From: Hyphomonas oceanitis SCH89
GTDB lineage: Bacteria; Pseudomonadota; Alphaproteobacteria; Caulobacterales; Hyphomonadaceae
Length of the DNA: 64,000 nucleotides
Reading direction: 5' to 3'
NCBI RefSeq assembly: GCF_000685295.1
Contig: NZ_ARYL01000017.1
Location: 31,920 to 95,919, forward strand
The position numbers and the translations under genes were made by a program. Shown piece after piece: positions 34,048 to 42,174 of the stretch (position 1 is its first letter; the number at the start of each line of letters is the position of its first letter). A model generated the notes under the pieces. It was not told where the DNA came from and made no database searches. It saw only the letters and a list, made by a program, of their open reading frames with translations.

Positions 34048-35589
34048 TTAGGCAGGCTCGATATCGGCATTCGCCCGGAAAAAGACCGGCAGCGCCGATG
34101 GCGTTCCAAACCAGACGGCCTGGCCCGCGCCAGGCCGTTTTTCTATGTCCGCCGACACACGCGCCATGACGGTGTCGATACTGACCCGGTCAGCGGAACG
34201 GATCTCTTTGGCAAATGCATCTGCAAACTGCGATCCGCTGGCGCCCGGACCATAGACAACGGCGACTTTCTTTTCGCCAAGATATCGCTTGAAGGCCGAC
34301 ATGCTATCCGCATCCTTCCCCGGCAGGACAAATGGTTCACAGTCGAACACAACAACCAGCCCCTGCGCCGCACTCCCCTCAAGCTGTGACACCAGATCGC
34401 CAAACGGGATCGACCCATAGCGCACATCCGCCTCGGTTTCCGGCAACCAGCCGTCGGGAATGAGATACGCCTCCCCATCAACCATGGTCGCATAGCCGGA
34501 AATATAGAGAACACCGACACTGGCCGGCCCCGCCTTGTCCAGGCTCGCACTGAAATCCTTCAATGCGATGCTGACATCTGACAGGCCCGCATTCCGGACC
34601 TGGCTTGTCTTGTAGCCGCTCGCGTCCAATGCGCGCGCTATCGTGCGGCCATCCGCGTCCGCGCCGGGCCGCCCATGGCCCTTCATGCCCGAATACGCAT
34701 TGGACACGACCAGCGCATGGCGCAGATTCGGATGCCATTTCCACGCAAGTTCGGGATCATAGACCTGATCTTCAGAGCCGATACTGATGTCAATCGAGCG
34801 CCTTTGCAGCCGGCTCAGGTTCATCGGCTCCTGAACCTGAAATGTCCTGTCGAGTACATCGACGCGAACCTGTTCAAACATGTCCCGCACTGTAACAGGC
34901 GGCGCCGTAAGGCGCGTTGCAAGCGATGTCGCATAGGGCCCATTCTTCTCATCGGCAAAGCCATCACTGGCCGTTTCGCCTTCCCAGGTTGCAAATGACA
35001 GGAACATGTTGCGCTCCCCCGCGCCCCCGGCAGAGCGGCGCAGGCCGCGGAAGGATTCCCCTCCCCCCAAGGCCCGCTGCGCGGCGGGCAACCGCAATAC
35101 ATTCCGGCACGCATCAATCGCCACAACACTCGGCGCATCAAGTCTGACGAGCCGGTCCATCACCGATTCCAGCGAAATGGAATCGTCCCACAGCGCATCA
35201 TCAAGCTGGGCTGCCTCCTGCACAGGGATCAGGAAATTCCCCCTGTCTTCATGCGCTGCGCCATGTCCGGCATAGTAGAGGAAGCCGAGCGCATCCGGGC
35301 CAGCCTCCTCCATCAGGTTCACATATTCCCGAAGGCTGCTCAGCATGGTCGAGCGATCGGCGTCACGGACCACATCGCCGGTTACCAGTTCGAAACGGCA
35401 ATTGCGGATCGCGTCAGCCACAAGCAGAGCATCGCTCACGGAATTTTCCAGCGGCCCAATCCCGTCAGAATAGGCCGCATTGCCGATGATGAGGGCATAA
35501 TGGGGCGCCTTGGGCTTTTCCTGCGCACGCCCAGGCCAGGTAATCGCGGCAGCCCCTCCCAGAATCAGCATTTGACGACGCGAAATCAT
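34048..35589 (-). CDS. Tat-exported tandem caspase-like (C14) protein
   Basis: Caspase/metacaspase-fold protein, 513 aa. The N-terminus 'MISRRQMLILGGAAAITWPG' has a twin-Arg signal. The first p20-like domain has both catalytic residues: His109 in 'LGFLYYAGHGAAHED' and Cys161 in 'VVAIDACRN'. From about residue 290 a second caspase-like fold repeats the pattern ('HALVVSNAYS' against 'YALIIGNAAYS'). There the His position reads 'YISGYA' (Tyr366) while a Cys remains ('VVFDCEPF', Cys417), so it is probably inactive and regulatory or binding. Bacterial C14 proteases often cleave after Arg or Lys. The gene stands alone, convergent with the FKBP gene, so no substrate is suggested by context. Confidence 0.85.
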   Translation of the reverse strand: MISRRQMLILGGAAAITWPGRAQEKPKAPHYALIIGNAAYSDGIGPLENSVSDALLVADAIRNCRFELVTGDVVRDADRSTMLSSLREYVNLMEEAGPDALGFLYYAGHGAAHEDRGNFLIPVQEAAQLDDALWDDSISLESVMDRLVRLDAPSVVAIDACRNVLRLPAAQRALGGGESFRGLRRSAGGAGERNMFLSFATWEGETASDGFADEKNGPYATSLATRLTAPPVTVRDMFEQVRVDVLDRTFQVQEPMNLSRLQRRSIDISIGSEDQVYDPELAWKWHPNLRHALVVSNAYSGMKGHGRPGADADGRTIARALDASGYKTSQVRNAGLSDVSIALKDFSASLDKAGPASVGVLYISGYATMVDGEAYLIPDGWLPETEADVRYGSIPFGDLVSQLEGSAAQGLVVVFDCEPFVLPGKDADSMSAFKRYLGEKKVAVVYGPGASGSQFADAFAKEIRSADRVSIDTVMARVSADIEKRPGAGQAVWFGTPSALPVFFRANADIEPA

Positions 35590-35724
35590 TTACACCTACC
35601 GTAGCAGTTCGCGTCAAACATTGCCCGACCCTGACCCGCATCGTCAACGGGCGCTCATTGGGGCTTGCCTCTATCCGGCGGGGCTGACAGGGAGAAACCG
35701 GATTAAATCAACGGAGCATTCATT

Positions 35725-36513
35725 TTGACCATTTCACCCGACCAGTTGGCGCGTATCGCGCTCGACGCCGGCAAGCTGATCATGGACATCTATGAGAGCG
35801 ATTTTGATGTCGCCCAAAAGGGCGATGCGTCGCCCGTGACCGAGGCAGACCAGAAAGCCGAGACGCTTATCCTGGCCGAGCTCGCCAAAGCCGATCCTGA
35901 TCTTCTGGTGGTGGCAGAGGAGGCTGCGAGTGAAGGTAATGTGCCGGACCATGGCCCGCGCTTCGCCCTCGTTGATCCGCTCGACGGCACGCGCGAGTTC
36001 GTCAGCAAGAATGGCGAATTCACCGTGAACATTGCAATCATCGAGCATGGGCGCCCGGTCATAGGCGTCGTCTATGCGCCTGCCCGCGATCGCCTCTTTG
36101 TCGCCGAGAGCCATAATTCCGGCTGGCAGGCGACGGCCAAGCCAGGCGGCGCCGTGCCGACAGAGCGCACGCCCCTGCGCATTCGCCCCTGCCCAGAAGC
36201 GGGCGTCACCGCCATCGCATCGAAATCACACCGCACGCCCGAAACCGACGTCTGGCTGGACAAGCACAATGTCAGCGAGACGCTCAGCGCCGGTTCGTCC
36301 CTGAAATTCTGCCTGATTGCGGCCGGCGAAGCTGACCTCTATCCCCGCATGGGCCGCACGATGGAGTGGGACACAGCTGCAGGCCAGGCGGTGGTCGAGG
36401 CCGCTGGCGGCCGCGTGCTGACGGAAGATGGCGCGCCCCTCCTCTATGGCAAACGCGAGCGCGGGTATGATAATCCGCACTTCATTGTCTATGGCGATGT
36501 GACACCCTGCTGA
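35725..36513 (+). CDS. cysQ: 3'(2'),5'-bisphosphate nucleotidase CysQ
   Basis: Removes the 3'-phosphate of PAP (and PAPS), the by-product of sulfate assimilation. It is a Mg2+-dependent, Li+-sensitive phosphatase of the inositol monophosphatase superfamily. Metal ligands are seen in 'VVAEEAAS' and 'LVDPLDGTREFVSKNGEFTV', the latter being the CysQ form of the family motif, plus the C-terminal 'RTMEWDTAAGQAVVEAAGG'. The start appears to be TTG at 35725 with GGAG nine bases upstream and gives 'MTISPDQLARIALDAGKLI'. 262 aa. Confidence 0.92.
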   Translation: MTISPDQLARIALDAGKLIMDIYESDFDVAQKGDASPVTEADQKAETLILAELAKADPDLLVVAEEAASEGNVPDHGPRFALVDPLDGTREFVSKNGEFTVNIAIIEHGRPVIGVVYAPARDRLFVAESHNSGWQATAKPGGAVPTERTPLRIRPCPEAGVTAIASKSHRTPETDVWLDKHNVSETLSAGSSLKFCLIAAGEADLYPRMGRTMEWDTAAGQAVVEAAGGRVLTEDGAPLLYGKRERGYDNPHFIVYGDVTPC

Positions 36514-36573
36514 AGCGGGCTCTCGATCAAGCCGCTTAATTCTGCCAAGAAACGTGCAGGGAGAAGAAAGCGC

Positions 36574-37914
36574 ATGGCACGTCAATATTTCGGAACCGAC
36601 GGCATTCGCGGCCGCGTGAACCAGAAGCCGATGACGGCGGAAACCGCGCTCCGGCTCGCCATCGCAACGGCGCGCACCTTTGCGCCCGATGGAAATGGCA
36701 CGGTCGTCATAGGCCGCGACACACGCCGCTCTGGCGAGATGATCGAAGCCGCCCTGGTCGCGGGCCTCACCAGCATGGGCCTGACACCCCAGCTCGCCGG
36801 CATCGTGCCGACGCCAGCTGTCGCCATGACAACCCGCGTCTCAGGTGCACGGTTCGGCCTGATGGTATCAGCCTCGCACAACAAATACGAAGACAATGGC
36901 ATCAAGCTTTTCAGCCCAGACGGCCTGAAATTCGACGACACGACTGAAGAAGCGCTCGAAGCCGCCATGGCAACGGCCTTTGACGGCACCTTCGCCGCGC
37001 CAGACATGATCTCGACGCCGCAGCGCATGGCTGGCGTCGGCGACGATTATGTCCGCAGCTGCCTCGCCACCGTGAGTTCCTGCAGCAAGATGCAGGGCAT
37101 CAAGGTCGTGCTCGACTGTGCCCATGGCGCGGGCTTCGAGGTTGCGCCGGAAGCCCTGCTCCATTGCGGCGCGGACCTACGGGTCATCGGCGCGGGGCCG
37201 GACGGCGTTAACATCAATGCCGGGTGCGGATCGACTGACACCGCAGCTTTGAAAGCCGCTGTCCTCGACGCGCGCGCCGATATCGGCCTTGCCCTCGACG
37301 GCGACGCCGACCGCATCATCGTCGTGGATGAGACAGGCAACGAGATTGATGGCGACCAGATCATGGCCCTGATCGTGCGCGAGCTGCACGCGACCGGGCG
37401 CCTCAAAGGCGGCGGCACGGTCTCCACCGTCATGTCAAACATGGGCCTCGACCAGTACATGCAGTCGCTTGGCCTCACCCTCGCCCGCACCAAAGTCGGT
37501 GACCGATATGTCGGCGAACACATGCGCGCCCATGGCTTCAATTTCGGCGGTGAACCCTCGGGTCACATTATCCTCTCGGATGTCTCCACAACGGGCGACG
37601 GCCTGCTGGCGGGCCTGCATGTGCTCTCCATCCTCGCCGAGAGCGGGCAGAAAATGTCGGAACTCGGACGGGTGTTTACGCCCGCCCCGCAGGAACTGGT
37701 CAATATCCGCTATTCGGGAACCAATCCAATGGGCAGTGATCGCGTGAAGGCCGCCCTTGCCGAGGCTGACGCGCTGATGGGCGCGCGTGGCCGCATGGTG
37801 GTGCGCAAGTCCGGCACGGAACCGCTTATCCGGGTCATGGCTGAAGCGCTCGATGAAGACCTGATGAAACAGGGCCTCCAGATCGTTGTCGATGCCGTCG
37901 AGGCTGAAGCCTGA
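36574..37914 (+). CDS. glmM: Phosphoglucosamine mutase
   Basis: Converts glucosamine-6-phosphate to glucosamine-1-phosphate for UDP-GlcNAc, and so for peptidoglycan and LPS. The N-terminus 'RQYFGTDGIRGRVN', the phospho-Ser loop 'MVSASHNKYEDNGIKLF' (Ser101), the metal loop 'ALDGDADRIIVVDE', the sugar-binding 'GGEPSGHII' and the C-terminal phosphate-binding 'RKSGTEPLIRVMAE' are all present. 446 aa. GGGAG precedes the ATG. It follows cysQ by 60 bases and may be co-transcribed with it. Confidence 0.97.
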   Translation: MARQYFGTDGIRGRVNQKPMTAETALRLAIATARTFAPDGNGTVVIGRDTRRSGEMIEAALVAGLTSMGLTPQLAGIVPTPAVAMTTRVSGARFGLMVSASHNKYEDNGIKLFSPDGLKFDDTTEEALEAAMATAFDGTFAAPDMISTPQRMAGVGDDYVRSCLATVSSCSKMQGIKVVLDCAHGAGFEVAPEALLHCGADLRVIGAGPDGVNINAGCGSTDTAALKAAVLDARADIGLALDGDADRIIVVDETGNEIDGDQIMALIVRELHATGRLKGGGTVSTVMSNMGLDQYMQSLGLTLARTKVGDRYVGEHMRAHGFNFGGEPSGHIILSDVSTTGDGLLAGLHVLSILAESGQKMSELGRVFTPAPQELVNIRYSGTNPMGSDRVKAALAEADALMGARGRMVVRKSGTEPLIRVMAEALDEDLMKQGLQIVVDAVEAEA

Positions 37915-38097
37915 GCGCGTCACACCCTGTCAGGAATGCTAGGCCCTGACGTAGCGGCGACAGGCCATTCAGCGCAAACTAACCCCACGTCATCGGCCCG
38001 TTTGCCCGCGCCAGCGCATAGTGGCCGCTAGCCAATACGCCCGTTTCAAATACACTGGCAAAAAACATGACAACCATATCCGAGGGAGTACGCAGCC

Positions 38098-39957
38098 ATG
38101 GCCGAAGGTCAGACCTTACCGCCATTTCGCCTGTTGCCGATGAAGGCGCCGGACATCGAGATGACCCGCGCTGAGGGCGGCACCATCTATGTCACGCCGC
38201 GCCAGGCCCCTGGCGACCGCCCCAAAACGGTGCCGCATTGCCTCGACGAGCGCGCCGCAGAACACCCCGATCGCCCCTTCCTGAGAGAAAAAGACCCGGC
38301 CACCGGCGAATGGCAGACGCTCACCTATGGCGAAGCCAAGTCGATCACTGACAGCCTTGCCCAGGCCTTCCTCGACATGGGCGCAGGCCCCGACGCGCCG
38401 GTCATGATCCTGTCGGGCAACTCGACGCGCGCCGCCATGGTCATCCTGGCGGCGCAAAAAATCGGCGCGCCTGCCGCACCGATCTCGGTCCCCTATTCGC
38501 TGATGTCCACCGACTATGAGAAGCTGAAGCACTGCTTCGCCGCCGTAAAGCCTGCAGTCATCTTCGCCGAACAATACGAGCCCTTCCGCAAAGCCATCAG
38601 CGCGCTCAATTCCGATGCTTGCCACATCTTCTCCGCCGAACCGGCGGGCGAGAATAGCGTCCGCACCTATGACGACCTCGTCGCGACCGAGCCAACGGAT
38701 GCCGTCGCCAGCGCCATGGCCAAACTCGACGACGGATCCATCGCGAAATACCTCTTCACCTCCGGCTCCACCGGCATGCCGAAACCCGTGCCGACCACGC
38801 AAGGCGCCATGTGCGCCATGATTGGCGGACAGGAAGGCCTGCGCGACGATGCGCGCGACCCTGAATATGATCCGGACCTGATCCCGAACGTGCTCGATTG
38901 GCTGCCCTGGAACCACATCTCCGGCTCCAATGTGAACTTCAACGGCGCGATCTGGAATGGCGCCACCTTCTGGATTGACGACGGCAAGCCGACCCCTGCC
39001 CTCTTCCAGCGCACGATTGACAACATTCGCGATTGCTCGCCCTCCTCCTTCGGCACGGCGCCCATCGCGCTTGCGATGCTGGCCGATGCCATGGAGGCGG
39101 ACGACACGCTGCTCGCGGCCTTCTTCAAGAACATGCGGTCTATCGGCTATGGCGGCGCAACGCTGTCGGACGATCTCTATGATCGCTTGCAGGCCCTCGC
39201 CATCAAGGCCACCGGTCGGCGCATCCCCATCATCACCATGTACGGTGCCACCGAAACGCAGGGCATCACTGTGGTCCACTGGGAAGCCGAACGTGTCGGC
39301 CTGATCGGCCTGCCGCTTCCCGGCATGACGCTCAAGCTTGTGCCCAATGGCGCCAAGCTGGAAGTACGCGTCAAGGGCCCCTCGGTCATGCCAGGCTACC
39401 TCAACAGCCCCGCGAAGAATGCCGAAGTGTTCGACGAGGAAGGTTATTATTGCCTTGGCGACGCCGTCACCTTCGTGGACGAGAACCATCCCGAGAAAGG
39501 CCTCGTCTTTGACGGTCGCGTCGGCGAAGACTTCAAGCTCTCTTCCGGCACATGGGTCAGCGTTGGCACATTGCGCCCGGACTTCGTCGCAGCCTGCTCC
39601 CCGCTCATCTTCGACGCCGTCATCGCCGGTCAGGACAAGGACTATGCTGCCGTGATGGTCTGGCCCTCCCAGGCCGTCATGGAACAGTATGTGAAGATAG
39701 CGGGAGGCGACAAGGCGCGCGCCATGAAGACGTTTACGGATGAGATCGCGCACAAGGCCAGGGCCTTCAATGCCGGCGAGCCAGGCTCCTCACGCCGCCT
39801 CAAACGGCTTCTCGTGCTGACCGAGCCGCCATCGATCGACGCAGGTGAAATCACCGACAAGGGCTATGTGAACCAGCGCCTGGTGATCGACCGACGCGCC
39901 GACCTGGTCTCCCGCATCTATTCGGAGCCACTGGCAGACGGTGTCGTCCAGCTTTAG
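38098..39957 (+). CDS. AMP-forming acyl-CoA synthetase (feruloyl-CoA synthase-like)
   Basis: Member of the ANL superfamily that activates a carboxylic acid to acyl-AMP and then acyl-CoA. The ATP-binding P-loop is 'YLFTSGSTGMPKPVPTTQGA' and the adenine-pocket motif 'MYGATETQG'. The hinge and the C-terminal Lys region follow ('VGEDFKLSSGTWVSVG', 'TDKGYVNQR'). The N-terminal block and the 'KLSSGTWVSVG' form are those of the feruloyl-CoA synthase branch, so an aromatic or bulky acid is a reasonable guess. 619 aa. GAGGGAG lies upstream of the ATG. No aldolase or dehydrogenase of a ferulate pathway is adjacent. Confidence 0.87.
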   Translation: MAEGQTLPPFRLLPMKAPDIEMTRAEGGTIYVTPRQAPGDRPKTVPHCLDERAAEHPDRPFLREKDPATGEWQTLTYGEAKSITDSLAQAFLDMGAGPDAPVMILSGNSTRAAMVILAAQKIGAPAAPISVPYSLMSTDYEKLKHCFAAVKPAVIFAEQYEPFRKAISALNSDACHIFSAEPAGENSVRTYDDLVATEPTDAVASAMAKLDDGSIAKYLFTSGSTGMPKPVPTTQGAMCAMIGGQEGLRDDARDPEYDPDLIPNVLDWLPWNHISGSNVNFNGAIWNGATFWIDDGKPTPALFQRTIDNIRDCSPSSFGTAPIALAMLADAMEADDTLLAAFFKNMRSIGYGGATLSDDLYDRLQALAIKATGRRIPIITMYGATETQGITVVHWEAERVGLIGLPLPGMTLKLVPNGAKLEVRVKGPSVMPGYLNSPAKNAEVFDEEGYYCLGDAVTFVDENHPEKGLVFDGRVGEDFKLSSGTWVSVGTLRPDFVAACSPLIFDAVIAGQDKDYAAVMVWPSQAVMEQYVKIAGGDKARAMKTFTDEIAHKARAFNAGEPGSSRRLKRLLVLTEPPSIDAGEITDKGYVNQRLVIDRRADLVSRIYSEPLADGVVQL

Positions 39958-40027
39958 TCCGCCCGCGTCTTAAAGCCCTGTCAGGCATTTCAAGCTAAGG
40001 TGCCCTTCACTTGTGGAGGGACGCCCT

Positions 40028-40918
40028 ATGACGTTCGATGCCCGCGGCGGCAAAAGCCCTGCGATCAGCAGCAACGCCATGTTCGCAGGCGTCGTCGTCG
40101 CAGTCGTGGGCGGCGCATTCCTCGCCGTGCTCAACTTTCCCCACTCTCCCGACAAGGGCGATGCGCCACAGGACATTGTCGCTATTGCCGAAACTGAAAC
40201 GCCATTGGCACCCGGCAGCTTCTCCTCAAAGCCTGCGACATACTATTTCGAGACACTTGCCCGTATTGATCCGTCTGCCTCGGCCAGCCTCAAGTCGCGC
40301 CTGGGCAAGTCCCGCGGACCGAAAGGCATCAATGAAGCCAATATCGTTCTGTCGCATGGCGCCGCGCTTCTGAAGGAACGGGCCAGCGACCTCTCCCACG
40401 CAGACACACGCCATGTCGACGACATCCTGGTCATGACGCGGGATCGCCTGAAAGCGGCCTCGCGGGCCGGCAACATATGGTGCGACGGCAACCAGTATGC
40501 CGATCTGGATGAAAGCGCCCTGCGCAACCCTGCTGCGCTTGAACAGAATTTTGCGCGTCTTGAGGCACCGCTCCAGGATTACGGTTTCGAACTGATGGCC
40601 GGTCTCCTTCTGGCCGCCGACGATGCGGCGCGCAACCCGGTCAGCCATGGGCCCGTTACGCACGCTGACAAGGCGGCCCTTGAGGGCGTTGCCATGTCCA
40701 TGCTGTCAGACCCACAGGTCATGCCGCTTCTGATGGCTGCCCAGACAAGCGGAAATCCGGATGAACTCAGGCGCAAGCTCGACATGTGTGAACTCGGCGC
40801 GACAGCCATGACGGCGCTGAAGACCCTCCCCCAGGATACCAAGGGACGCGTCTTCGCGGATCTGGTCCGGCAACTGGCTGAAGGCAATGCAGACCTCGCC
40901 GGTCTGACCCATTATTAA
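40028..40918 (+). CDS. Unrecognised membrane-anchored protein, 296 aa
   Basis: No known family recognised. GGAGGG seven bases upstream fixes the ATG at 40028. One hydrophobic segment near residues 18-36 ('MFAGVVVAVVGGAFLAVL') anchors a periplasmic domain. That domain is largely helical and charged, with two Cys ('IWCDGNQYADL' and 'LDMCELGATAM') that might form a disulfide. It lies between the acyl-CoA synthetase and the esterase on the same strand; no functional link can be read. Confidence 0.7.
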   Translation: MTFDARGGKSPAISSNAMFAGVVVAVVGGAFLAVLNFPHSPDKGDAPQDIVAIAETETPLAPGSFSSKPATYYFETLARIDPSASASLKSRLGKSRGPKGINEANIVLSHGAALLKERASDLSHADTRHVDDILVMTRDRLKAASRAGNIWCDGNQYADLDESALRNPAALEQNFARLEAPLQDYGFELMAGLLLAADDAARNPVSHGPVTHADKAALEGVAMSMLSDPQVMPLLMAAQTSGNPDELRRKLDMCELGATAMTALKTLPQDTKGRVFADLVRQLAEGNADLAGLTHY

Positions 40919-41038
40919 GGCTGTCCAGACCGGCGGTTGGGCACGTCACCGGAACACGCTTCCACGATTTTCAGGAAACGCTCTCCTCCCCGCCAATTCT
41001 GCCTTCACAAGACCCCGTTTCAGACCCATCTTGCCGCC

Positions 41039-41995
41039 ATGACGCTCGACGAATCCTTCCGCCAATTCCTTGACCGGTTCCAGATGCCGGATCTGACTCA
41101 CCTTGACTGGAAGAGCTCGACCGACAAGCTGCGCCAGCAATTCCACGTCGCCAGTCGCGCGATCGAGCGCGATGCTCCGGAAATGGCCGATATTTCCCAC
41201 GTGAAGGTCGAAGGCGCCGCCGGCACGCTCAAGGCCCGCCTCTATACCCCGCTCGGCGCTGGCCTGCCCCCGGGCCCCGGGATTGTCTTCTTCCATGGCG
41301 GCGGCTTCATGCTGGGCGATCTCGACAGCCATGACATGGTTTGCAAGCGCCTCGCTGAAGGCGCCCGCAGCCGGGTGATCGCCATCGACTACCGGCTCGC
41401 CCCCGAACACACATTTCCTGCTGCACATGAGGATGCGCTCGCCGCGTGGAACTGGATCATCACCCATGCCGAACAGCTTGGGCTTGATCCGGACCGTCTC
41501 GCTGTCAGTGGCGACAGCGCGGGCGGCAATCTATCTGCCTATCTGGCGCAGGAGATGAACCGTACCGGCGGCCCGAAGCCCGCATTCCAGCTCCTGCTCT
41601 ACCCACTCGTTCAATTCGTCGACATCCGCACCAAGAAAATGAGCTTTCAGGAGGGTGGCTTCTTCATATCCGCCAACCTGTTCGAGTATTTCAGGGACAG
41701 CTACATTACGGACGAGAGCCAGCGAATGGACGTGCGTGTTTCGCCCCTTTTTGCCGGCCCGGACGCCTTCAAAGGCCTGCCGCCGGCGCATTTCGTGCTC
41801 TGTGGCTGGGATCCGCTGAAGGATGAAGGCCTTGCCTATGCTGACAAAATGGCCAGTTTCGGCGTGCCTGTAACCGTGCGCGAACATGCGGGCATGGTGC
41901 ATGGTTTCATGAACATGACGGCCCTGTCGGACACGGTCCGTCTGGCCATACGCGATGCGGGCCATGTGGCTGGCAGGGCTTTGGGAGCAGTTTAA
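41039..41995 (+). CDS. Alpha/beta-hydrolase of the hormone-sensitive lipase family
   Basis: Cytoplasmic carboxylesterase (family IV). The start at ATG 41039 gives 'MTLDESFRQFLDRFQMPDL', and the open frame upstream has no supported start. The oxyanion-hole motif 'FFHGGGFMLG' (HGGG at 86-89), nucleophile elbow 'SGDSAGGNLSAY' (Ser160), acid Asp258 in 'CGWDPLKDEG' and His288 in 'AGMVHGFMNM' complete the triad. 318 aa. Such enzymes hydrolyse short acyl esters; substrate unknown. Confidence 0.92.
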   Translation: MTLDESFRQFLDRFQMPDLTHLDWKSSTDKLRQQFHVASRAIERDAPEMADISHVKVEGAAGTLKARLYTPLGAGLPPGPGIVFFHGGGFMLGDLDSHDMVCKRLAEGARSRVIAIDYRLAPEHTFPAAHEDALAAWNWIITHAEQLGLDPDRLAVSGDSAGGNLSAYLAQEMNRTGGPKPAFQLLLYPLVQFVDIRTKKMSFQEGGFFISANLFEYFRDSYITDESQRMDVRVSPLFAGPDAFKGLPPAHFVLCGWDPLKDEGLAYADKMASFGVPVTVREHAGMVHGFMNMTALSDTVRLAIRDAGHVAGRALGAV

Positions 41996-42174
41996 CCCGC
42001 CCATTCATTAGAATTTCTAAACTCACCGTTGCATATTTGAGACGGTCATCCAATAAATTGCATGGCAGCGGTGTATACACCTTTTGTGAGGGTCTCGCGG
42101 CGTCATATGCAGTGCTTGCGCCCACCTCCCAGAGTCCTCGGGTTGCAGTAAATATAATCTAGAGGAAACACAGA

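Noticed and set aside
37929..37950. GTCAGG/CCTGAC dyad after glmM as a terminator
   Set aside because: Six-base arms with a 10-base loop and no T-run; too weak to list as a feature.
38116..39753. 545-aa open frame on the minus strand opposite the acyl-CoA synthetase
   Set aside because: Composition is typical of antisense to high-GC coding DNA and the sense gene carries all ANL motifs.
42130..42158. Sigma-70 promoter with TATAAT before the first TonB receptor
   Set aside because: The -10 hexamer (42153-42158) is perfect but no acceptable -35 lies 16-18 bases upstream, so it was not listed.
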